DNA of 64,000 bases from Trichobilharzia regenti (taxonomy: Eukaryota > Platyhelminthes > Trematoda > Strigeidida > Schistosomatidae), in NCBI GenBank assembly GCA_944472135.2, contig OX235263.1, positions 18,467,379 to 18,531,378 of the forward strand, written 5' to 3'. Positions within the stretch are counted from its first letter, which is position 1. Each line of letters opens with the position of its first letter. The translations under genes and the position numbers were made by a program. Shown in pieces: positions 52,330-62,618 of this stretch. The notes under the pieces are model-generated. The model saw nothing but the letters and a program-made list of their open reading frames with translations. It was not told where the DNA came from and did no database searches.

Positions 52330-53925
52330 AAATATTTCACTTCAGTAATTCAACAGGAAAATCAAAAATTAATTGAAATCAGATTATCTTTAAGTTGAGC
52401 TTATAATAGAAACAAATGTAACAGTAGTGTAGCAGTAAATAGTCTCCCAAAATTATTGACCACAGCACTGATAACTGAAAACTGGATGCTGACCCTCACT
52501 GTTTAAGTCGGCTTGTTTAGCTGAAGGCTTCCAATTAAGCATCCACTTCATTTGGTACTCCGTTGTGTCACGTTCGTGCACTATCCCTAGCCAGCTAAGC
52601 AATCCTCCCGCACTCCAATTAGGTCCCAAAATATATCTAGTAATTTGGACGATCAAATATCGTGTTTTGCTTTGCCTTTGGTCTACGCGAACGAATGCTA
52701 TAGAAGTTGTTGGTATAAGGTCTTGCGTTAGTATATTTCGTACTATCCATGAAAGTCAATACCGTCAGCCTCTAAAGTAGCATTGTCGCTAATTATAGCT
52801 AACTAGGGAATCCGAGATGCGTATTTATTCCTAATTTTAAGTATTCAGATAGATATACCTGAAATCCTCGATGGGTGATGGTGTTCTCAGAGAGTCTTAA
52901 ACACAGCGCCCTACGATCCAGCTCAGAGAACACAGCTACATCAAAATCAATCACCTGAGCTACAAGTTTTCTCCATCATTTCTATATATTTTTATTTATG
53001 CACAGTATACAAAGATGAAGAATCTATTTAAAAATACGCCTTCGGATTGACTGAGCACACGTTTTCAGTTACGTTGGATTATTCTCGCCTCTGATGGCAT
53101 TTCAGATCTGAACTGTTACGTCTGGGAAAAACCCGTGACAGCGATAAGATATGACGACGACTGACCGTGACATCAAGGTATGTGATTAGAACGCGCAAGC
53201 ATCCAGATATACGAATATTTTCTGCAATTCTCATGACTTAACAGCTGAGAATCCTTCTCACAATTCATATTAAACATCACATCACATAGACGTTACACAC
53301 AGATATCAGTTAAACACAATCTCTATTCTGTTAACCAAGGCACATATGAGAAGAAACTATGGAATGAAACTCAGTAGCGCCATATGATAACTAGTTTGAA
53401 ATAACGAAAGAAATTATGACATGCTTAAGGTAATACTGATAAATTTATAGGGTTAACTCTCCAATAAAGCATAGATCCTGGAAAGATGTTCAGTAGTGAC
53501 AGACACAAGTTACCTGTACTCTTTGTCTCCAAGAGAAAAAGATATCTGCCTGAATATGGATGAAGAAACCTGGGATAATCTCGATAGATTTTACATTTGT
53601 TTTTACGGGTTGTTTTCATTTTTTATGATCAAAACATTTTAATGCCTACCGCTACTTTCGATAAATTTCTTTCATATTTATAAGTGTAACAATATCTTTG
53701 TAGTTGTTTTAAAATTTTTTTATGCTATCCTAGTGAATACATGATGAGTAATCAACTGTGGTAATGACTGTAGACTGACTGATCTTGAAAGTTTTGCCAG
53801 GAAAAAGAAGAGACCCATGGTACAGCAAAAGACCAAGAATTTGAAACTCAAGCAATAAGTAATTAGCAAGTGATATATATAAATATATGTACATATGTGT
53901 TCATGAATAGTCTCCATCCAGACAA
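52330..53925. other. No clear gene; alpha SINE scrap at 52795-52925
   Basis: 52795-52925 holds a degraded minus-strand alpha hammerhead region (GAATCCGAGATGCGTATTTAT). 52440-52780 is GC-richer than its flanks, with no motif I recognise. The rest is AT-rich without a supported feature. Confidence 0.35.
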
Positions 53926-53929
53926 TAAT

Positions 53930-54060
53930 GAAAAACTACTTATTTCAACGAAGAGGCTCTTTTCGGCGAATTCATTTTCCTCAGCTGCATAATCGCACTT
54001 ATATACAATTTTCTTCACAAAAGAGGGTAGTAACGAATTTCCCACTTCATGATACTGCCT
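53930..54060 (-). ncRNA. PLE hammerhead-like end, inverted before the PLE at 54.1 kb
   Basis: The minus strand reads GCAGCTGAGGAAAATG, AATTCGCC, GAAA, AGAGCCTCTT, CGTTGAAAT. The core CTGAGGA, GAAA and a near-palindromic stem III are present. Matching plus-strand text is at 55990-56040, on the far side of the PLE, so the two ends are inverted repeats. Confidence 0.5.
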
Positions 54061-54109
54061 GTTTTATGTGCAAATATATAGGTAACAACCAGGTCAATAT
54101 TTGAATACC

Positions 54110-55400
54110 AACAACATGCGTAAAAGAACTACTGCTAAGGTGTACTCTCAACATACAGTTTACTTTCAACGACACCGTCTACAGAGAAGCAGTAGTATTG
54201 CAACGGGATCTCCCTTGAGCCCATTGCTAGCAGACTGTTTTATGCCTAGGCTCAAAAACATTCCATTGAAAAAGACCATTGGCAACTATGCAAAAGGTAG
54301 GCAGATGACATTTTCATCATTTGTGCAAATAGTTACGACCCCAATCAACTGGTAGAAGTATTAAACAACTGCCTTTTGGCAATACAATTCACTCTTTAAA
54401 TCTTTTTTATTTTTCTTTATTTTTGATTACAGCTTGATTCCACACCGTATTTTTGGTACAAGTATGGAATTTTCAGCATGGATATCGGTAGCCCAAATTT
54501 CGCAGGCCGACCATAGATACCAGGTGTGCGTCGGTGCGGGCTCGAACCCCAGACCATGTGCATGGTTGGCGAGAGTCCTAACCACTGTGCCACCGACGCA
54601 CATAGAGAACGAATCAAAAATTCCTTCACTTGATGTGAAACGTACAAGACAACTCTACAGAGTTTTAAGAAGGTCAGTCAACAGGAGACCCATTTGGGGC
54701 TGTTTACCAACAAATTTTTACTATTGGCAGCCTGCCGAACAAAAGCGAAACTTAATGAAATCCCTCTCTCCACTCCAGTTTGACTCATCTGTAGTCCTGA
54801 CGCCTTAGTTGCAGAACTAGAAAGAAATATTCATCGAAAATGGATACTCACAAAGATTCATTGATAAGAATATCAAAAATAAGATTCAGAGGGACGAAGG
54901 ATTGCTTGTTCCAGAAAAAAAGCTCTACATGAACCTGCATTTCGAAGGAGACTTAACCTGTGATATTCTTAAGAGAAGAATTTCATGTTCTTCAAGCATT
55001 ACGTTCTTCGCAGAACTGCTGAAGTTAATGTTTTCCAGTCGTCCTTTGGTCTGAAGAAACCAGAAGGACAAGATCTCTTATCTGATCAATTCTGTATGTG
55101 TATATCACTTCACTGATCCCTGTGTAGCCACATATATTGGTCAGTCCACGGGTATCCTATTCAAATGTTTTCACGAGCAATATCAAGTATGATTGTGGAA
55201 AGATAACAGCAGCTGAACACTGATCATTGCGTCTCAAATAACGTTCGCTTTAAAGTAATCTGCAGAGTGAAGAATAACCTGCTAAGGACAATACATATCC
55301 CTGTCCTTTGCATTGTTGAAGCCGAGTCATTAACTTGGAGGAACCGCGGCTATGCATTTCACCTCTATTATCATGCTATTAGCCTTATTTACTTCTACCA
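54110..55400 (+). mobile_element. Penelope-like element family 7, RT palm to GIY-YIG, split by a SINE
   Basis: Plus-strand order: SIATGSPLSPLLADCFMPRL (palm; GVAMGSPLGP-like), a frameshift, then YADDIFIICANSYDPNQ-type text at 54300, LLAIQFTL, a family E SINE (54417-54600), then ENESKIPSLDVKR, RRSVNRRPIWGCLPTNFYYW, KEIFIENGYSQRFIDKN, LKRRISCSSSITFFAE (linker), CVATYIGQSTG and KCFHEQYQV, then C-terminal remnants. It has YADD rather than YVDD and is distinct from the other families. Stops and shifts make it inactive. Confidence 0.75.
54417..54600 (-). mobile_element. tRNA-derived SINE family E with LINE-type tail, inserted in a PLE
   Basis: On the minus strand 54599-54528 is a 72-nt tRNA-like head. 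The acceptor arm GCGTCGG/CCGACGC pairs perfectly, the T-loop is TTCGAGC with four of five T-stem pairs, and the A-box region is GTGGTTAGGAC. D and anticodon arms are less regular. The body (GGTCGGCCTGCGAAATTTGG) leads to the tail GCTGAAAATTCC, TACTTGTACC, GTGTGGAATCAAGCTGTAATC, which is nearly the 3' end of the CR1-like LINE. It lies between PLE codons for FTL and ENES. Confidence 0.85.
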
Positions 55401-55654
55401 ACTTGATTTTGTGTATTTGCTTTTCTAACCCCATAAAACTCTTGCATCTTTTTAGAACTCCTACATAATTTCATATTTCTCTTCGTTTCTATTCACATCG
55501 TGAATACGACTCATTCATTGAGTTATTCATTTTGTTGGATAATTCTAATGCATTTATTCAAATCCTTTTACGCACTGACTAATATTAACAGCTATGTTTG
55601 CAACCATTTTATTACTTCTCTTACTATGCTTTTCATGGAAAACTGTACATAAAT

Positions 55655-55935
55655 GCACAAGAGGTGGCAATCATGGCCCAAGTGGTCTAGTGGTAAACGC
55701 TTCGGCGTTTGAAACTATGTGCACTGGGTTCGAGCCTTGGTGGGAACATCATCACTCACTGGGAAATGTAGGTACATCCAGCTGGCCAGTCACAAATAGG
55801 ACGAAGTGTGCATCCTGGATTTCACTGCTAGTCACCGTCGACAAATTGAATTCTAATTAAATGACCAGACATCGTCGAAGCATCTGCACAAGAAGTCGAC
55901 ATGTCAACCTGAGACCGAGCACTTTAGTCCAGTCA
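55655..55935 (+). mobile_element. Sm-alpha-type hammerhead SINE, full-length single copy
   Basis: The tRNA-like head has TGGTCTAGTGGTAAACGC and B box TGGGTTCGAGCC. The hammerhead segment is CATCCAGCTGGCCAGTC, CAAATAGGAC, GAAG, TGTGCATCCTGGAT. The core reads CTGGCCA instead of CTGAYGA and GAAA is GAAG, so it is inactive. The 3' body ends CCAGTCAATAGACGGGAAAA. It shows the full architecture that the fold-back copies at 9.8 and 11.5 kb lack in part. Confidence 0.85.
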
Positions 55936-55984
55936 ATAGACGGGAAAAAATCTCAAATTCAATTAAAATGTACATAAATGCGTT

Positions 55985-56040
55985 TTTACGCCCGAAGAAG
56001 ATGAATTCACTGGAAAGGTCCTCTTCGTTGAACTACGATG
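55985..56040 (+). ncRNA. PLE hammerhead-like end
   Basis: GCCCGAAGAAGATGAATTCA, CTG, GAAA, GGTCCTCTTCGTTGAA matches the minus-strand motif at 53930-53990. The core is CCGAAGA for CTGAAGA, so it is probably inactive. It marks the far end of the PLE at 54.1-55.4 kb. Confidence 0.45.
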
Positions 56041-56099
56041 CATTATAATACATTATAATTAAAAGAATATTGCGTACAAATTTAAATGTCTAAGTATTT

Positions 56100-56541
56100 T
56101 TTCTAGGCGAAAACCTCGGAATTCTTTTATTTTGTATTTCCTTTTATCAATAAGAAAAACACTGGTAACTATCTCCTCAGTCTACGGAAAGTGTATTTTC
56201 TCGCAGTATCTAGTTCCAATGAATGCAGTTATTTCTGTTGAACTGATCCAACTGCCTGAGGTGATTGAAGTCAAGTACACTGACTTTGAGCTCAGGTCTA
56301 AATCGACGAAGCGGTATTCTGGTGGTGATGGTAACTTCACGCTGTCCAGCAAGCACCACAACTCGAAGTGGGGGGTCTCCAGTTACCCACATCATGTGAT
56401 TTTTTTGCTTTTTTACTTGCAGTTTCTGATGTCAGACAGCTCATATATTAAGATCTGAGTGCTCTTTATTTTCAAAGCTGACCACAATTATTTGAGCCAT
56501 GAACTGTGTAACATGCAAATTGTGAATTTTCAAAAGTCAGT
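56100..56541 (+). other. Open stretch of unknown origin
   Basis: The plus strand is open from 56132 to 56458 (ISVELIQLPEVIEVKYTDFE, RYSGGDGNFTLSSKHHNSKW), with higher GC than its flanks at 56210-56395, and the minus strand is open as well. I cannot tell whether it is an old exon or an unnamed repeat. Confidence 0.25.
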
Positions 56542-56913
56542 TATTATTATTATTGTTTCCTTTAGTTCCTACAGGAATATACGGCTTCAGCTGCACGTCT
56601 CCATTGCGTTCGGTTCTCTGCCAACACATACACCTAGCTCTACAACTGCCCACATGCTTTCATCTCCTCTCCATGTGATCCCCTTCATGTCACTCTTGGA
56701 GGACCAACTAGCCGCTTCCTATTCGAGTTCAACTGGAGTGATGGCCTGGGGTGTGATGTCAAATGATGGTTTGTTCTCTCAGAGTATGGCCAATCCAAAT
56801 GCATTTCTTCCTGCACATCTTCTTATTGCACGATTGGTTGCTGCTGGGTTGGTTCGCTCCTAGAGATCCATCACATTTGCTGATCTTTCTGGCCATCTGA
56901 TCTTGAGTGAAGT
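56542..56913 (-). mobile_element. RTE-clade LINE, 3' end (left part of an interrupted copy)
   Basis: On the minus strand, CACTCAAGATCAGATGGCC and GAGGAGATGAAAGCATGTGG match the 3' region of the RTE at 48.57-48.83 kb. CTGAAGCCGTATATTCC and an (AAT)n tail end the element at 56542. The copy continues at 62977 on the far side of the BEL element. Confidence 0.8.
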
Positions 56914-57271
56914 TGTCAATGCAGTTGAAGATTGAACGATCAATTCATGGTTGTTTGCTCAAAACCAACTTCCCCAATTTTCGCGGAGGCATCAATACGA
57001 CAGTCATCGTCTCATCGGTTGCTGTTCAGAAAGAAGTCAGCAATAAACCGTCAGAAGTAATATTGTGATTTATTATTGTAATATTTGTTCACAGACCTTA
57101 GCGGAAGATTTTTTATATGTTGGTGTTACAATAAAGAATTCTCAAGTGGCCAATCGGTGTTTTGGTTTTTGCGTCCGTTATTACTAAGCGTTTCTGAAAA
57201 ACTTCAAGGAACAGCGTGAGCCCGAGCGTAGCGAGAGCTGGGCATTAACGGTTTACGAGACGTGACTGACA
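56914..57271 (+). repeat. 5' LTR of the gag-only BEL/Pao-type element
   Basis: 358 bp with TG...CA ends. It contains a TATA-like TTTTTTATATG near 57110 and a poly(A) signal in ACAATAAAG near 57130. It is almost identical to the 3' LTR except around 56995-57003, where the 3' copy has an A run. Confidence 0.85.
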
Positions 57272-57416
57272 GTTTCTGACGGTAGAAACAGATTTTGGTG
57301 GAAAAAAAAAGTTGGTGAAAGTTTGGATAGTCACCGTTCATCTTTCCTGGTACCGGTCAAGTCCTCTTTGAACAAGCAATATCTGGAACCATTTTGGAAT
57401 TGGGTCAAGTTCAACA

Positions 57417-58625
57417 ATGCCTGGGTCAAAGAAGGGACAGAGCGTCTTGGATGCAAACAGGAAAGTAAGTCATGGTGACTTGTCTGTTAATTGTAGAGAT
57501 GTGTCTGATGTTAAGCATGACATGGTTGATGTTACTGTTTCGCCGTTCAGGGATAATAGGAACATCAAACTCCCTAAATTTGAACCACGGTGTTTCGATG
57601 GAAACCCGGCTGATTATTTACAATTTGTAAAGGAGTTTGAGATCATGCTGAGTAGTTTTTTATTAAGTGATGAATTGAAATTGATGTATTTGACGAGGTA
57701 TTGCACTGGAGATGCTTCAAGAGCTATACAGTGCTGTAAGCTCATGCCCCCTAATGAGGGATACACTGAGGCTATGAGCATATTACGTCAAAGGTTTGGA
57801 AGACCTTCAATGATTGTAAGGAACGTATACGAAGCTGTCAAAGGTAACGGCAGTCAACTTCAAGATGACTCCAAGGCACTTACTGAGTTTTTAGATAATC
57901 TTATGACTTATAAGAATACCTTGATTTCTATGAATTGCATGAATGACCTCAACTCGAGTTTTATACTACAAGTAATAGCGAGACGCCTACCTACTCGACT
58001 GCGAAGGAAGTGGGTGAAGATAAGCTCCCGTATGGAGGATGAGGGTATCGAGCCAAAGTTTGATGATATCCTGAAACTGGTAAATACTAGTGTCAATCAA
58101 TCGATGAGCAAGTTCGCCAGTCTATTACATTTCACCCCTAGAATAGAGCAGTCTGAGGGTAAAACGCAATCATTGATGACGAGTAGGCCTCAGAGAGGTG
58201 GATATCGAGAAGGCTCCATGATGTCTAGTAATGCATATAGACCTAGTGAGTGTAACAGGTTTCGTAGTACATCCTCAACAGATAAGTTACAAGATGCAAG
58301 ACAAATACGGATGTGTTTTACACGTTTGCAAGAGGTGCATACAAAGGTGAACTGTGAACCAGTGAGCAAGTTCAGGGATAAGCTAAATGTGAAATCAAGG
58401 TCTGACTCCGAATTGTGTGACGATAACGGTGCGGTGAAGAAGTCTGTAGTTGCAACTGGTAAGCCATTGTTTAATAGAGTGTCACAGAATGGAGTTAATG
58501 CTTCAGAGTCCAGTTCTGACTCCACAAATTTACAAAGTATTTTTAGTCAGAGTGAAGTTATAAAACCTTTTAGGATTTACGGGGAGGCTAGGCTATTGCT
58601 GAGAATGGAATGCATACGGAGATAA
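57417..58625 (+). CDS. BEL/Pao-type Gag protein
   Basis: 402 codons from ATG at 57417, about 145 bases after the LTR. Residues about 48-75 (LPKFEPRCFDGNPADYLQF) and the following helices (LMYLTRYCTGDASRA, AMSILRQRFGRPSMIVRNVY, LPTRLRRKWVKI) have the look of the DUF1759-type Gag of BEL/Pao elements, which forms the retroelement capsid. A Cys/His set near residue 305 (CFTRLQEVHTKVNC) may be a decayed zinc knuckle lacking its second Cys. The frame has no internal stop. It ends just before the element's 3' remnant, with no pol frame following. Confidence 0.75.
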   Translation: MPGSKKGQSVLDANRKVSHGDLSVNCRDVSDVKHDMVDVTVSPFRDNRNIKLPKFEPRCFDGNPADYLQFVKEFEIMLSSFLLSDELKLMYLTRYCTGDASRAIQCCKLMPPNEGYTEAMSILRQRFGRPSMIVRNVYEAVKGNGSQLQDDSKALTEFLDNLMTYKNTLISMNCMNDLNSSFILQVIARRLPTRLRRKWVKISSRMEDEGIEPKFDDILKLVNTSVNQSMSKFASLLHFTPRIEQSEGKTQSLMTSRPQRGGYREGSMMSSNAYRPSECNRFRSTSSTDKLQDARQIRMCFTRLQEVHTKVNCEPVSKFRDKLNVKSRSDSELCDDNGAVKKSVVATGKPLFNRVSQNGVNASESSSDSTNLQSIFSQSEVIKPFRIYGEARLLLRMECIRR

Positions 58626-58699
58626 TTGTTAGCTGTGATCCCACACGCCGGGGAGAAAGAGTGTAGACGACTGAGGCTTGCATACGTCACCGTTACTAG

Positions 58700-59025
58700 T
58701 GTGGTGAGAGCAGGCTGCTAGCCGATTGGTTGGCACTAATCTACGTTAAGGTCTAGGTCACTAATATGGGCCGTGAGAAAATATGAACAAGCCTGAGTCA
58801 ACAACCAATCACAGCAAAGTTAACGTGGCAAAATATGATTCGCAGAGAGAACTCTATTTGTCAAGGAATCCCGAAACAACCAATCAGAAGCCTGCGTTTG
58901 TCTACCTAAACAACCAATCAGATGACTGCGCTTGTCTATAATAATGTAGTTGAAAGATGTATAAATACGTGTTGATTTTCATAATAAAACGATCTGTTGC
59001 CTGGCCCTTGTCTTCTGTTGTTACA
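58700..59025 (+). mobile_element. Solo LTR (family L1) with CTAG target-site duplication
   Basis: 326 bp, TGTGGTGAGAG to GTTGTTACA, with CTAG at 58696-58699 and 59026-59029. It matches the solo LTR at 2442-2736 but has about 50 extra bases after GAGCAGGC (CTAGCCGATTGGTTGGC and onward), which the other copy has lost between two GGC triplets. TATAAATA and AATAAAACG are present. Confidence 0.85.
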
Positions 59026-59103
59026 CTAGAACTGAGGCAGAATGAGTGACAAGCGATTGCAGTGGTAATTGGTAGTGAGTAGATAAGAGGATGTGCGTGG
59101 AGT

Positions 59104-62100
59104 GATAATAATAATAATAATAATTGCTTTATTCCAAAAACAGTACTCATGATACAGCAAGGAATTTTCAGCATTCAGTACAATATTGCATCTAATTTAC
59201 CCAAAAACGACAAAAAAAAATTAAAAATACACAATACATAATAGTAATAAAACGATTGTTGTAGCAGCTACGTAGCAAAATACTGTGTGCCATACGGAGA
59301 AAAATATGTATAAAGTACAAAATTGTAGTAATAATAGTAATACCAACTAATATAAAATAGCAGAGTAACGATTTAAACGATAGAAAGTGTGACACCATAA
59401 AATACAGAAAGATGAACGATAAAAGGGTCGATTCACTGTGCTAATTACATAGTAACTTGTAAGTTTCACGTCTAACAGAGTCTTCGTCACATAAAGTACG
59501 CGCTAAATAGGGTATTGTAGAATTTCTATACTTAGTAGTACGAGCATATATCTTTTTATATTGACTTCTCGTCCTACCTGATGAGATACAAGGGGACAGG
59601 TGTGAATAAAGGGGGTGCAGAGGGTCTGACATTATAGCCTTTGCCCATTTCGTACAGGAATTTATATGCCTCTCGACTATAGTATTAGCGAGCTCATGCA
59701 GTGGCAGACCACAAGCTCTACTCACAGCATTTAATACTCTTCGTAATATGATATAATCTTTTTTGAGCAGCCCAGGAAAGATTAATGGAGAGCAGTAGAG
59801 TACAATAGGTAAAATACAGGAGTTTAAAAATTGCAAAACTAAAGGTTGGTTGATACCTGATTGTCTTAACTTTTTAATGTAGAAGGTAAGACGAAACATT
59901 TTCTTAGAGATAGATAAGATATGGGATGACCATGAAAGGTCAGAGGAAAAAACTAGTCCAAGGTATTTAATACTTGATTTGGTTTCAATTTCCGTGCCAT
60001 CTATGCTACAGGGATCATGAGAGTTAACTAGTTCAAGTAAGTCACGTCGATGCTTGAAAGTAAAGTCAAGCACCTGACATTTGGAAGGATTTAATATAAG
60101 ACCATTTGACTTGGACCAGTTGTTGATGTCCAACAGAAAGCTATTAAGTTTGGAGCTGTCAGACTCGGAAGTGATAGGCAGTGATACAGTCAGATCATCT
60201 GCATATTTGACAAAGTTAGTTTCGTTTGAATGAGGTAGGTCATGTAGGAAGAAAGAAAAAAGAAAAGGAGAGAGGACAGCACCTTGTGGAACACCGGATT
60301 TTGTAAGCGAGGTAGAAGAAGATTTGCCGTTATATACAGTATACTGCATTCTATCAGAAAAATAGGAATGCAACCAACTCTTAGCCCAGGATCCTGTTTG
60401 TGTCAACGATAGCTTATTTAATAAAAGGCCCCTAGGTACAGAGTCAAAAGCAGATGTGTAGTCTAAGAAAGCACTACGAACATATTTAGCACCTTTGTCT
60501 AAACAAGAGACAACATTGTGATATAAGACAACCGCAGCATCCAAGGTACTTCTACCATGTTTGTATGCAAATTGTTTAGGATCATTAAAAGGTTTCAAAG
60601 CGGGTTCAAGACGAAGTAAAAGTAATTTTTCCATCAATTTTAAAAAGGGGGAAGTAATTGCAATAGGCCGAAATTTAATATCAGAACCAGAAGATGGTTT
60701 TGGTATAGGGATAATTTTAATGTTTTTCCATGCAAAAGGTAGAACGTTACCGGAAAAAGAGGCATTAAAAATGTTAGTAAGAGGATAACACAAAATATCA
60801 GCACAATTCCTGAGGACAATGGCAGGTATGCCGTCAGGACCAAGGCTTTGAGAAGGCTTAAGAGACCGGAGACATTTAAGCACATCAAGGGTATTAAAAC
60901 CACTAAAGTTATTGTCAATATGATTTGTATCATTTGGAAGGGTATCAACAGAAGAGCGTATGAAAGATTTATTAAGAGTGTCAACATTAAGAGATGGAAC
61001 AGAAATACATCGCTTACCGTTAGTAATTTCTTTGAAAAGTTTCCATAAATTAGAAGGGGTTTTACATGACAAAAATCTTTGATTATATAAAACACTTAGT
61101 CTTTTTATTTCCAGTTTTATCAGCATGTTTAACTTTTTTACACCAGGCTTATCATTAGTTTTGAACAACAGTTCTTTATTTCTACGTAGCTTTTTGAGAT
61201 ATGGCGAAGATAAGCGATCAAATCGGATGAATAATGTTTCTTTAGGACAACATATTTCGAAACAGAATTTAAGATAATCGGTAGTGTTTGTGATTGTTTC
61301 ATCTAATGTTTGTTCTGTAAATAAGTCCCAGTTAGTGTCTTTCAACATGCATCTGAGCTTGTCTAGGTTGTCTTTTGAGTAGCATCTCCGTTGAACTTTA
61401 CTGTAGAGGTGAGAGAGGACACCTTTGTGTGATTTGGAATATATTTTAGGCAGCACACGTATGATGCAGTGGTCAGAATTAAGTAGAGGAGCACGTTTGC
61501 GAGCTTCATATATACCAACATCATTGATAAATACCAGGTCCAGTTTTTTACCAAGACGGGTGGCAAAGTTGACAATATTGTCATGACCAAGTGATATAAG
61601 GAAGGAGCAATCGCTTCCATTGAAGTCGCCAGTTACTATTGATAAAGAGTTCTCGAAACAAGCTGCAGCAAAAGCGGTGAATTCATCGGCGAACATAGAT
61701 AAATCCAATATGGTACAGCCAGGAGAGACATAAACATTAGAAATATAAATGAATTTGTATTTTGAAATGTGTTTCGGGCGACATCTCACAGTGATGCAAT
61801 CAATGAAGTCATTCGAGAATTTGAAACAAACTTTGTTTGAAATGGACCATTTTGAGTGAATAAAAGTTGCAACACCTCCACCACACTTTTTCTTGGAACA
61901 AATACGGTCTTGTCGAAAAACATTGAAATTGTTTAGAGACACAATATTGTCATCGTATGAGTCATGGAGCCAGGTTTCTTGCAGAGTGACAATACCAGTA
62001 TTGTGGTAGGTACTAGAAGACAACAGAGACTGAAAATCCAGAATTTTATTAGGCAGGGACCGGCAGTTGGTACTAATGATAACTGGAACAGTGGTGTGAT

Positions 62101-62612
62101 GTATGGGTGTAGATTTTAAGGCACGCTGCCAACCTCCATGGTGCTTTTTCTTGAGTTTATTGCAAATATGAAAGTTTTTGGGTTTAAAACGTTTTATAAA
62201 ATCCCGGGAGTAGATAATACGATTAGAATGCATAATGTGATATGTAAATACCAATAAAATACGAGTAAATAGATGCAAAATGTACATGGAATGTGGTAGC
62301 CCAAAAATATTCAAACAGGCCGCCAAGGTCATTCGATGGTATCATGAGGTGGTGCTATGGTCACGTTGCATTCTGCAAGAGTCATTCTAGCAAGTGGCGA
62401 TTGTGTTGCAAGATGTCAAGAGGATGCCTTTAACTGGAAGGCGGAGGTCGTCATTGATGTGTGAGATTGTGCTGTGGGTACGCTTGTGGTGTGTTGGCTT
62501 TTCTGTTTGTTTTCCATTTCAGCTCTGTCCGTGTGACCCAGGTTCTAGATATGGCATCCAAGTCAACGCGTATTGGTCGTGAAGAAAAAAAAAGATGGAT
62601 CCCTTTTTTGCC
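59104..62612 (-). mobile_element. CR1-like LINE, apparently full length, inserted in the BEL element
   Basis: The 3' end is GGAATAAAGCAATTATT with an (ATT)n tail at 59104-59130. The coding frame is intact (59441-62332). The 5' untranslated part probably runs to about 62612. GGAGTG borders both sides (about 59098-59103 and 62615-62620), a possible 6-bp target-site duplication that also overlaps the start of the 3' LTR. A truncated sibling is at 31.3-32.6 kb. Confidence 0.8.
59441..62332 (-). CDS. CR1-like LINE polyprotein: endonuclease plus reverse transcriptase
   Basis: 963 uninterrupted codons. Endonuclease: ISTNCRSLPNKILDFQ (about 86), TLQETWLHD (about 117), KCGGGVATFI, VTGDFNGSDC (about 235), LLNSDHCIIRV (about 286). 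RT: SLGPDGIPAIVLRN (about 500), RPIAITSPFLKLMEKL, AFLDYTSAFDSVP, SGVPQGAVLSPFLFSFFLHD (about 680), FVKYADDLTV (Asp pair about 709), IKYLGLVFSSDLSWSS. C-terminus: SGRTRSQYKKIYARTTKYRN. Every catalytic block I would expect is present, so the protein may still be functional. The first Met sits in a hydrophobic stretch, so the real start may be a later Met. No separate ORF1 was seen. Confidence 0.9.
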   Translation of the reverse strand: MTLAACLNIFGLPHSMYILHLFTRILLVFTYHIMHSNRIIYSRDFIKRFKPKNFHICNKLKKKHHGGWQRALKSTPIHHTTVPVIISTNCRSLPNKILDFQSLLSSSTYHNTGIVTLQETWLHDSYDDNIVSLNNFNVFRQDRICSKKKCGGGVATFIHSKWSISNKVCFKFSNDFIDCITVRCRPKHISKYKFIYISNVYVSPGCTILDLSMFADEFTAFAAACFENSLSIVTGDFNGSDCSFLISLGHDNIVNFATRLGKKLDLVFINDVGIYEARKRAPLLNSDHCIIRVLPKIYSKSHKGVLSHLYSKVQRRCYSKDNLDKLRCMLKDTNWDLFTEQTLDETITNTTDYLKFCFEICCPKETLFIRFDRLSSPYLKKLRRNKELLFKTNDKPGVKKLNMLIKLEIKRLSVLYNQRFLSCKTPSNLWKLFKEITNGKRCISVPSLNVDTLNKSFIRSSVDTLPNDTNHIDNNFSGFNTLDVLKCLRSLKPSQSLGPDGIPAIVLRNCADILCYPLTNIFNASFSGNVLPFAWKNIKIIPIPKPSSGSDIKFRPIAITSPFLKLMEKLLLLRLEPALKPFNDPKQFAYKHGRSTLDAAVVLYHNVVSCLDKGAKYVRSAFLDYTSAFDSVPRGLLLNKLSLTQTGSWAKSWLHSYFSDRMQYTVYNGKSSSTSLTKSGVPQGAVLSPFLFSFFLHDLPHSNETNFVKYADDLTVSLPITSESDSSKLNSFLLDINNWSKSNGLILNPSKCQVLDFTFKHRRDLLELVNSHDPCSIDGTEIETKSSIKYLGLVFSSDLSWSSHILSISKKMFRLTFYIKKLRQSGINQPLVLQFLNSCILPIVLYCSPLIFPGLLKKDYIILRRVLNAVSRACGLPLHELANTIVERHINSCTKWAKAIMSDPLHPLYSHLSPCISSGRTRSQYKKIYARTTKYRNSTIPYLARTLCDEDSVRRETYKLLCN

Positions 62613-62618
62613 GGGGAG

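Noticed and set aside
51933..52376. 147-codon plus-strand open frame as one gene
   Set aside because: Its first two thirds lie in a degraded alpha SINE. Only the last part (52216-52325) looks like an exon.
54528..54599. Possible genuine tRNA gene on the minus strand
   Set aside because: The acceptor arm is perfect, but D and anticodon arms are irregular and a SINE body and LINE-type tail follow directly. A second degraded copy at 33.64 kb has the same layout.
58626..59103. Pol remnant after the BEL gag
   Set aside because: After subtracting the solo LTR, the roughly 140 remaining bases have no frame or motif of protease, RT or integrase.
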